Shown piece after piece: positions 55,466-64,000 of a DNA stretch of 64,000 nucleotides (position 1 is the first letter of the stretch; each line of letters begins with the position of its first letter). Where the stretch lies: positions 6,760,501 to 6,824,500 of the forward strand of contig NC_059501.1 of NCBI RefSeq assembly GCF_914767665.1, given 5' to 3'. Under the pieces are notes generated by a model. It had not been told where the DNA came from. It ran no database searches and saw nothing but the letters and a program-made list of their open reading frames with translations. This stretch comes from Harmonia axyridis (lineage: Eukaryota > Arthropoda > Insecta > Coleoptera > Coccinellidae). Position numbers and translations under genes: made by a program.

Positions 55466-57525
55466 AATTTGTAAAATTCGATGTGAATGTGAAAAACTAT
55501 AATATAATTTTAATTATCGAAAACTTATATTTGAAAGAGTTCTTTTTGGATTTGAACTATCAGTTCTAGTCAACGATAAGAGGTTATATCTCGCAACCCA
55601 AAATTCAGTGTTTCGAATGAAATTTTTTTTTATTTACAATTTTTCAACGTGCCATAAATCACGAAACGATATACGTAAATTTGTAATCCTACTAGGTGTA
55701 AGAAGAAAATACAAAGGGAAATCTATTATAGCTAATTGTGCACTGTGTATATACTCATAAGAATCTATATATTATATAAATATGAAATATTCCTGGAATC
55801 ATGGGAATTATATATGATGTAAATATAGTTTTAAGAACACAAATTTTCCAAATTCAAGATTAACTATATTATGCAAAGAATTTTGTGCAATAACGAAGTG
55901 CAACTGTTTTGATTTTTAAAGAATTTTATTTTATTTTTTCATTAGTGGTAGAAAATTCACAGATGGATCTCTAAGATATATACACATCAACTAGAATATT
56001 TCGTATTGAACATTCTCAGTATGGAATAATCCAGTGGATTAATATAATTAACACATAAGCCCAAAAGTACTGCATTAACTATTTTGTAAATTGAACGAAA
56101 TGAATTAGAATCAGCTTTTTGTAGAGCACCGCTTTGTACTATAAAGTATTAATCACATAAAATGTAAAATACAGTGTATATATTATCGAATGATGAACCT
56201 CTGAAAGAATTTAAAACTAAAGACATTAGAAATTAGATATTTAGAATAGATGATATATGTTTATTTCTATATAGTGTTAACTTTCAATTTTGTACCTATA
56301 TTGATCGCTTTAGTATACAAAATTGCTTATAGTGTGCTAAACAAAAACTTAATAATCTGATGTGATTATTCAATTCCAAAACTTTATTGAAAATTATTTA
56401 TACATTTATTTTGTTCAGAAATTAATGCTTATTTAGCAGAAAAAAAAATTGAACAATGTGATGAAAGAGAAATATATGTCAAAGCAGTTACTAGCTATTC
56501 AGAATATTCAAATATGAATTCAATATATCAGATTTTAAGTTTTAACTATTTTAAAACCCAAAATTCTACTATTTTGATATACCTCTTTTCATGCATTATT
56601 TTCTCATCTATTGATTGAGTTATATGAACTGACTCAACCTGAAAGTGTTGATGCATGAATATACTTCCAAATTCTTGAATATCAACATACATTGTTAACA
56701 CTAAAAGAGATAAGAAGGATAGACCAATAATAATTCTCATACAATTGGCATTTTTCAAAATTGATACAATTTGGACGAATATTCTTTTGAAAATGATCGA
56801 AATAATCTAGACTCAAATTAATATTCCATATCAAATTCAATTCTATTAAATAAAACTTTTTCAATTATCTGTAAAATTTGATGAAGCCACTTGGGCAGAC
56901 TCATGTTTCAGCCAATAAATCTGTATGAATCAAATGATCTATCTGCATTGCAATATTTGCTTGAGATTTTGCAATAGTTGGAAAAGGTCAAATTGAACTC
57001 CGTCCAAAATTGCAAAAAAATATGGCATAGTCAAATAAGCACTAAAATCAATATGCACACTATATTCAATGTTTGCTAAAAAGTTGAATTATTCTTGCCT
57101 CCATAATGGATATCGATATTTTGTTCCTTTGGTCAGAAATCTGATATTAATCTTAGAGGGAATTAGTTCCAATAGCTCCTTGCTATCAGAAAACGAAAGT
57201 ACAAGAAAATGTATACGTTATTGTTAAGTTATGTAAGGTAGTGGTGAAACAGCAGTAAGTTTGGGCTGAAAGAAGAACAGGAGACATTTATTAACCCAAA
57301 CGTTGTACATAAAGCTGTAAAATTCGTAGGATAAGGATAAAATGTATACTGTTCATCTAGATTATGATTATTGTTTGTTTTTCTTTCCGGTTTTATATAT
57401 GAACAATTTGTTGCTTTTTGTTGCTCAAGATATTATATTTTAGTATGTACCATAATAAGGCTCCATCTTCTTGTCGTCTATGTGTGACTGTAATTTATTT
57501 TAATAAAAGTCATGTTCTCCAGTCG
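55466..57525 (+). other. possible long 3'UTR of the candidate exon
   Basis: AT-rich, free of recognised repeats, with Pumilio-type TGTANATA words at 55746-55753, 55818-55825 and 56175-56182, and AATAAA at 56849-56854, 56914-56919 and 57502-57507. The last is followed by a T-rich stretch (TGTTCTCC...TGTTTTCTTC), as expected at a cleavage site. All of this depends on the exon call. Confidence 0.3.
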
Positions 57526-58908
57526 TCTATGTTTTCTTCAACTTTTACTTCATTTACTGTAGGATCCTTGGGGCGTAATAAATTCTTATAAAATAGTATA
57601 CGGAGGTTTTGTGAGCTGTTTTACTTGTGAAACGACCTTTCATGCGAGAAGTTCAAAATGAGTTTTCCTTGGTTTAGGATGATGAAGTGGAAGAACTCGG
57701 GGGATGTATGATGCTTATCTCTTCATATGAAAGTTTATCTCAGTTGAAATGGTATATAGAGGGAACAATGCTCGAGTTGATGAATAATTATGATATTTTT
57801 CCATGTGTAGGTTGAAAGATGTAAATTATTGATTCAGATCATAGCACTCGTTAGTAGTTATTCCAGTTTTTCTGATGAAATCAAACGATTTTACATAATC
57901 TAATAATCATACATGATTATTGTTTCATTTTCTCAATTTAATATTCAACCTTCATATATTAAAATGGTTTGTAATTTTAATATCAGAGAATAATATGATA
58001 ACTAGCATGCTTGAAAATAACTAGAATTATTTAATTGGTTGCTACTACAATCGAAGATCAATAGACTCATATTTGAGTACATATTACACATACTGTAGAA
58101 TTAGTGAAAATACCTTTACCGTAACACTTGCTCTAACAATAATAGCACAACAGTTTAATAATTAAAGAACCTTGTGAAATCGAGCATAACATATGATAAA
58201 AAATAATATGAATATATTAAGATTTTACACTTAGAGTACAACCAATTTCAAGAAATCACATTTATATTGAATGCGAGACTATTACCATATCATTTGAGAT
58301 ATAAATGTAATTAAAATGTAATGTATCCTTATTGCATATACTGAATATCATTCAGAAAATAGATATTTTTATTTTAACAACGTAGTTGTCTAGTGCGTTA
58401 GCGCATTCACCAATTTGCGAATCGTTAACATCGATTTTTAACCATGTAGCTACAACATATACCCACTTCAACAAACTTGGGTGTCATTTCCAATAGTAAA
58501 AGTAGATTAATTCAATATAGCAATATTATATGATTCTATCATTCGAAAGATTGCGTAGGTGTCACCAGGGCCGTCCTTAAAGGGTAGACAGAATATAAAT
58601 GGAGACCCAGAGCTAAGGGGCGGCATTTCTAGCTTTATCAACAAAAATCCTATGGGTAAAAATTTACCGAAAAAGTACCGAATGAGAATGTAATTTAGTC
58701 AGAAATAACAGTAAGGAATACAGACAAATATAACATCAAAAACCATCAAAGGTGCTGCATTACGCAGCACCTTTGTTCAGATATGTTTCAGATACTTTTT
58801 TACCAGTTATTAACGCTAAAACTCATGATGGTTGTTGGCGTACTCTTTGATGAACATTGCCAGTTTTGATTTCGTTTTTAGAAAAAGTAGGATCAAAGCT
58901 TTTTGTCT
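57526..58908. other. no gene recognised; one tight hairpin
   Basis: AT-rich. At 58747-58775 a perfect 12-bp stem (CAAAGGTGCTGC with its complement) closes a five-base loop. The phrase CCAGGGCCGTCCTTAA at 58567 looks like a hAT-type terminus, but I could not find its partner. Confidence 0.4.
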
Positions 58909-61262
58909 TTTTCCATGATTGAGAATATCTACCTCATAGACAGAATTTGAAGGAAATCGTTTTTTTCAAATGTACTTTCTACCAAGCATAATAACTAATC
59001 TAAGTACTCACCTATGGGTGTATTCCTTAATGTGACAGAGCTTTTCGTCATAATAAACTTCGATTCATTTCCATTCAATATTTTCCTAAAACATCATGGT
59101 CTTTCATTTTCATTATCAGTGTTAGCAACTGCCTGATGAGACATCATAAATCTATAACAGAGAACATATTCAGTATCATCAACACAATTTGATAAACTGA
59201 ATTATAAAATGAAATGTAACTTCAAAAATGTCTCCTTGTAATCACCCAAAGATGCATACTCTTAAGTATCATCTTACTCTGAAACACTTTTTATACTTGG
59301 TTTGAGTAGAAAGAGCATTCAAAGGCAACATGTTGAGTTGAGCAGTTGGCTTTAAACAGAAATACTTCAACGACTGTCAATTTCACAGTTTTGGGTGATT
59401 CCAGATCTCATAAAATATGGTAGAAACAAATCATGTAACCATGATTGAAATTATCTAGGTTATAGTTAGAATTTGGAAGTTGTATGTACATAATTGTTTT
59501 GCTTGGATGAACCTATAATAATCGGTCTGCATACTCACCGATAGGTTAATTCTCTCATCATTGTAAACTCAGATTAATTTCGATTCAATCATTTCCTCCA
59601 ACTTCACTGTCTTTTATTTTCATCATCAATGTTAGCAATTGACTGATGAAACATCATAAATCTATAACAGAAAACATTTTCAGTCTCATCAACACAATTT
59701 AATGAACTTAATCATAATATCGAATGAAACTTGTGTGAAAAATGTGTATAAATTACCTCAAAAATAACTATCTGGAGAAAAATTGATTGATTCACGTTAA
59801 TCTTGTATTTTTGCAAGTCAGTATCACAGACTAATAATAATTCAGTTCACCAACATCATCGGTTGGTAGGCGGGGCTTAGGAAATAACTTCAATCTATGA
59901 TCAAGAGTAGGTAACTAGAATATTGAAAATTCAAAAACGTCAAAAAGATACGCAACTGTGGTTGAATTTTTGTGCTATGTCATCGAATGAAATGAATGAT
60001 CAAATCGAAGTATAGAATAATGTTTTCAGTATCCGAATGGCTAAATCGCAGATTTCAATAAAATGTGGAATAGCTGTATAGCTGTGTGTCCAAGCTCTCT
60101 GAAAATGATTGAGATCTGACTAGGATATATTTATGTTATCAGCCCTCTCATTTTGAATTTGATTCGAAGGATATTGGACAAAGACCCTAGGTATAGAAGG
60201 ATTTTATCGAAATATTGATTTGTTTCACTTAAGGTGAACAATAATTGCAACATTAATTTACTTCCTTGTAGATATAGGCTGTGATAGGTACTATAAAGGG
60301 GTCTGTGAACATCGACAGGATCTGATGATATTTCATTATGTTACACCTTGAAGAATTAATAATAGCAGTCTACGAGAACAAGTCAACAATTGCAATCGTC
60401 AATATACCAAATAACCTCAATTTCACCATTTTGGGCAAATCCAGATTTCATAAAACAAGGTAGGAACGAAGGTATTTGCCATTTTCCATGATAAATGGTT
60501 TTCCTCATTCTACATTCTACCTAGTATATAATAATTGATCTGAGTACTCACCTATGGGTGTATTTCTTGATGTGAAATAGGTTTCCATAATTATGAACTG
60601 ATATTCATTCCCATTCAATATTTTTCTAGAAATTCGTTGCCTTTCATTTTCATCATGAATTTCAACAACTGCCTCATGACATATCATAAATCTGTAACAG
60701 AGAACTTATTCAGTATCATCAACACAATTTGATAAACTGAATCATAATATCAAATGAAATTGGTTTGAAAAATAAACATAAAATACCTTAAAAATAACTA
60801 TCTGGAGAAAAACTGATTCCTTCAAGTGAATCTCGTATCTTTGTAAGTCAGTGCACAGATTAATTATAACTCAGTTTACCAACAATCATCGATTGGTAGG
60901 CGGGGCTTAGGAATTTCTTTGATCTGTGATTATGAGAAGGTAACTAGAACAGTGACAATTCAATTCCGTAGACAACTCAAAACTGTGGTTGAATTTTTGT
61001 GCTATGTCATCGAATGACAAAATTATTATCAAATCGAAGTTAAGAATTATGTTTTCAGCAATCGAATGGCTAGTTCGCAACAGATTTGAATAAAATGTGG
61101 AATCTTGTGAGTCCAAGAACTCTTGAAAATGGTTAATATCTGACTAAGGGATATTTTAGTTATCAGTTTGTTGATTGGATTCAAAGGACAAAAGGCGACT
61201 GGATAAAGAACCTTGGTTGCAAAATAATTTTCCGAAATGTTGATATGTTTCATCTAAGGTAT
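58909..61262 (+). repeat. tandem array, full unit about 1.0 kb
   Basis: Units start at about 59010, 59538 and 60551 (CACCTATGGGTGTATT and CACCGATAGGTTAATT anchors), preceded by the tail of another from 58909. The first is shortened to about 530 bp, the second is about 1013 bp, and the third runs to 61262. Shared words include AACATCATAAATCTATAACA, ATCAACACAATTTGATAAAC, AACTATCTGGAGAAAAA (59766 and 60796), GGTAGGCGGGGCTTAGGAA and TGTGGTTGAATTTTTGTGCT. No coding frame is conserved between units. Confidence 0.85.
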
Positions 61263-61929
61263 GTATAAACGAATAATGATGGCATGATATACAATTGATA
61301 CAGTTATCACTTGATATACAGGGTATAATGAAAAATATGAGCCGTATGGAATTTCTTTTGTGTAATTGTACCTGAGGTACCTACATGAGCGGAAAAAATA
61401 TATTCTTTGTGACCACGAGAGCCATTGAAATAGTGAGTATGCAGCATGTGATAAGAAATATAGGAAGGGGGTGGGAAAAATAAGTTTACATTTAAGCATT
61501 TTACAACAAGGTACTTACGGGGGTACCTATTATAAAATCCATAATAGTATCATTTTTGACAATTACAGCAATTTCATTTCTCGCTATACAGGGTGTGACT
61601 AGAACAACCTTCACTCTAGCGATGTCTAGGGATGTGACAATAAGAAGCTACATTTTTGAATATATTTTATATTTTCAATTTTCTTATGTGTGATAACATT
61701 TGATAAGATTGCAAAATTGATTTCCTCTGCATGTTCAGGGTATCCAATTAGAGATTGCATTTTGAATATCCTGCTATCTAGACAGCTGTCACTTCTGAAA
61801 CTGTCATCTTTTAACAAATGACTTGCACAATTACTAAAAATGGAACGATGTACGTTTCAACAATGTATTCAAAGAGAAGTAAAAAAGTAGAAAAGAGTAG
61901 AAAATTTCAGCAGTTGATACAAATTAGTG
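61263..61929. other. no gene recognised
   Basis: Contains two CAGGGT boundaries (ATACAGGGTATAATGAAAAA at 61317 and TATACAGGGTGTGACTAGAA at 61586) that resemble repeat termini; nothing else is assigned. Confidence 0.4.
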
Positions 61930-62815
61930 ATGTGTAGAATCGAAACCGTGTGCGTTGCTCGTAACAATTGGTAATATTGCTGCTGTAGCCCGTAGTGTTG
62001 ACGAAAACCCAAATTTGTCGATTATTCTTCGATTTTGGGAATAAGGCTATGATTCATGATTTTTATGGCCAGAAGAAATTTATGTGGACTACTTTTATTA
62101 TCAACAAGGCGGCGCTACGGGCTACACAAGCAACGAAATAATCACAATTGTCTAAGAAAAGTTTCCTGCTAGTCTTATTTCTTGTAGAGGTGATCACAAC
62201 ACAATACGCTCTACTAGTGTGACGTCACACACCGCCATTTTGGTTCTCCTGTCAGTGTTCGGAATCCAAACAAATAAATTGTCATTCAAATTAGTACGGT
62301 GTCGTTGAAGGGATTGGCTTATTTTCATAAATAAGAGTATTTGAGGAACGATTTCAGTATTAATTGATAGACAGAAGGAACGAGGTTAATACCAGTTTGT
62401 TTGAATCCTGTATCTTTCCCCAGATTTTGTAAAAAGCCGTGTTTATTAGTTGAGCTTCAAGTTCGAACTTACTGGCATTAATCTCGTGCCTTCTGTCTAT
62501 CAATTAATAGTAAAATTGTCCTTAAATAATCTTATTTATCAAAATAAGCCAATTTCTTTAACGACAACGTACTAATTTGAATGACAATTTGTTTGTTCGG
62601 ATTCCGAACACTGACAGGAGAACTAAAATGGCGGTGTGTGACGTCATCATTAATAGAGCGTATTGGCCACCGAGATCTTATGATTTAACACCTTTAGCCT
62701 TTTTTTTTGGGGGGGGGGGGGCACGTGAAAGATCAATTCTATGCCAATGTTCCACAATCAATTTAAATTATCGAGGACATACAGCCGCAAATAAGCGAAG
62801 TGGTCATGAATAAAT
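61930..62815 (+). pseudogene. second DD41D mariner subfamily, copy B3, split by a MITE
   Basis: Left part (to 62206): NIAAVARSVDENPNLSI, then after a deletion VDYFYYQQGGATGYTSNEII and KFPASLISCRGDHN. After the MITE the right part continues YWPPRSYDLTPLAFF, a run of G encoding glycines (about 62711-62720), then a decayed tail to the end. The second aspartate is glycine (QQGG) and the third is alanine (LTPLA), so the catalytic triad is lost. The order of pieces matches copies B1 and B2. Confidence 0.82.
62207..62660. mobile_element. 454-bp MITE with about 185-bp inverted repeats
   Basis: The left end reads CGCTCTACTAGTGTGACGTC and the right end is the reverse complement of CGCTCTATTAATGATGACGT. 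The arms match for about 185 bases, including CACACCGCCATTTTGGTTCT, CCTGTCAGTGTTCGGAATCC and AATTGATAGACAGAAGG, around an 80-base centre. Bases TA flank both sides (62205-62206 and 62661-62662). Both arms contain a TGACGTCA-like CRE word near the outer end. It interrupts DD41D copy B3 between its second and third catalytic blocks. Confidence 0.9.
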
Positions 62816-64000
62816 ATCTCAGTTGATATCAATTGCCTTGAGATCATCGAAATATGTTCATTACATTGAAAACCCTTTGAGATCTATCAGTTTGGTTGTA
62901 AACAATGTCTTTCAAGTGAAATTTTCGAATGGTATTTGATGTGTTTGGTTGGAATGAGTGACTGAAAAAGACTTATATACTATTTAGGAGAATCAGTGGT
63001 TGTTATTGGTAAAGTATAAGTTCTTTTAGTGTCTGAATTCTTCTCCAAAAAAATGCGTTATAAAAATATGATATATTTGTAGTAGTTAATCACTACAAAC
63101 AAGATAGAAGAACGTCATCACTTCAAGATACTACTAAAATTCTCGCCTAACCCCAGCAAGAAACAGTAGCCAAAAACCAAACTAATGAAATCGATTTCAA
63201 TCCAACAAAGCAACCCACCCAACGATTCACACCGAAGCGTAACCACTCAAGAAGAAACAACCCCTATCCTCTAACCCAACCTCCTCCCCCAAAACAACCC
63301 CTACAGCCACCCACCCTCGACTGAACGAGGAAAAGGCAATCAGCCCCAGTAAATAATAATTTTCAGCGAGAGAGAGGTAGAGGTGCATGCTGAAACCGAA
63401 CATATATTAAACCTGCAATGAATCAGAGTTTCAGCCAAATCCACCTTGATGAATGTTTTTGGCTCCATGCCTGCATAAATCCTCAATGCATACCAATGAA
63501 GTATTCCTGGGATCGCCACAATTGTCCCCACACAATCTTTCTCCCCTCTCTTTTCAACTGCTCGTCCTGCTCCTTGAGATGGAGGAGTGGGGGGATGGTC
63601 GACGTGGTAAATTTCCTAAAAGAGGACCCCAATAGTGTGAAACGGTACTAAGGTGTAATATTTTTACTATTAGATATATGGCGCGGGATGCGCTTTTGTT
63701 TAGGGTTGCAGAATCCTGTATTTTAATGGCGATATAACTGGGGAACAATTAACGGAATTGCGGGATCTGGGAGTAGGTGATGAATCTGTCCTGGTGGCTT
63801 GACAACGCAATCTTCGATATGTAAAAATTTAGGTTTTAGGGTATTAATAACCTGCGGACTTTAGTGGAGGACTATTAATTCCTATTTCGTATTCCTTTGT
63901 GTTTCTACTTTATCCATTATTATAGGGAACATAATATAAATGAAGGAATTAGATTCTCATGAAACATTAGTTACCAATTCCTAATACCATGGTTACCTAA
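62816..64000. other. no gene recognised; GC-richer stretch at 63150-63330
   Basis: The stretch 63150-63330 is C-rich on this strand (AACCTCCTCCCCCAAAACAA). A 77-codon ATG frame at 63418-63651 (+) has no family resemblance. The rest is AT-rich. Confidence 0.4.

Noticed and set aside
58567..58630. hAT terminus reading CCAGGGCCGTCCTTAA
   Set aside because: No inverted partner, target duplication or transposase was found nearby.
1..64000. CRISPR arrays, tRNA genes and known insect microRNAs
   Set aside because: I looked for regularly spaced short repeats, tRNA T-loop wording and well-known microRNA sequences and found none.

Overview
This window looks like non-coding, transposon-rich chromosomal DNA from an insect. 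I see no operons, no bacterial gene spacing and no tRNA or rRNA. The base composition is AT-rich with short GC-richer islands. Almost every recognisable protein segment is a mobile-element gene of types common in insects: several non-LTR retrotransposon lineages, rosa-like DD41D mariners, mellifera-type DD34D mariners, Tc1-like elements and a hAT derivative. The element mix would suit a beetle or another holometabolous insect, but the sequence does not prove the order.

Layout. 1-5.6 kb: a non-LTR element with an open reverse transcriptase frame running off the left edge, an older reversed LINE, and a DD41D mariner. 5.6-9.1 kb: unannotated, with one GC-richer island. 9.1-16.7 kb: a LINE tail, two copies of a short hAT derivative, an almost perfect 564-bp palindrome, and a second DD41D copy. 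16.7-25.4 kb: dispersed and tandem repeats, a third hAT copy, and a mariner fragment ending at a TA-flanked MITE. 25.4-36.9 kb: a LINE nested in a LINE, a second DD41D subfamily, a 3.7-kb field of degenerate repeats carrying a recurrent GAAGTCAGAGCAAACTC-type motif, a Tc1-like copy and the fourth hAT copy. 36.9-52.3 kb: GC-rich islands that resemble enhancers, a Tc1-like copy interrupted by a 218-bp LINE, three mellifera-type mariners, the third DD41D copy and an unrelated mariner fragment. 52.3-64 kb: AT-rich DNA, a candidate terminal coding exon (55339-55465) with a long 3'UTR-like stretch, a tandem array of about 1.0 kb units, and a DD41D pseudogene split by a long-TIR MITE.

How it fits together. 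I could support only one candidate host coding segment, the exon at 55339-55465 on the + strand. The islands spaced through 7-54 kb could be regulatory DNA in a large intron or gene desert; this is inference. The strongest directly visible results are structural: nested insertions with target-site duplications, two DD41D copies sharing one internal deletion junction, the giant palindrome, and two long-TIR MITEs. I found no convincing new protein system. Coordinates of repeat edges are by eye and may be off by 5-30 bases unless a duplication or terminal repeat fixes them.
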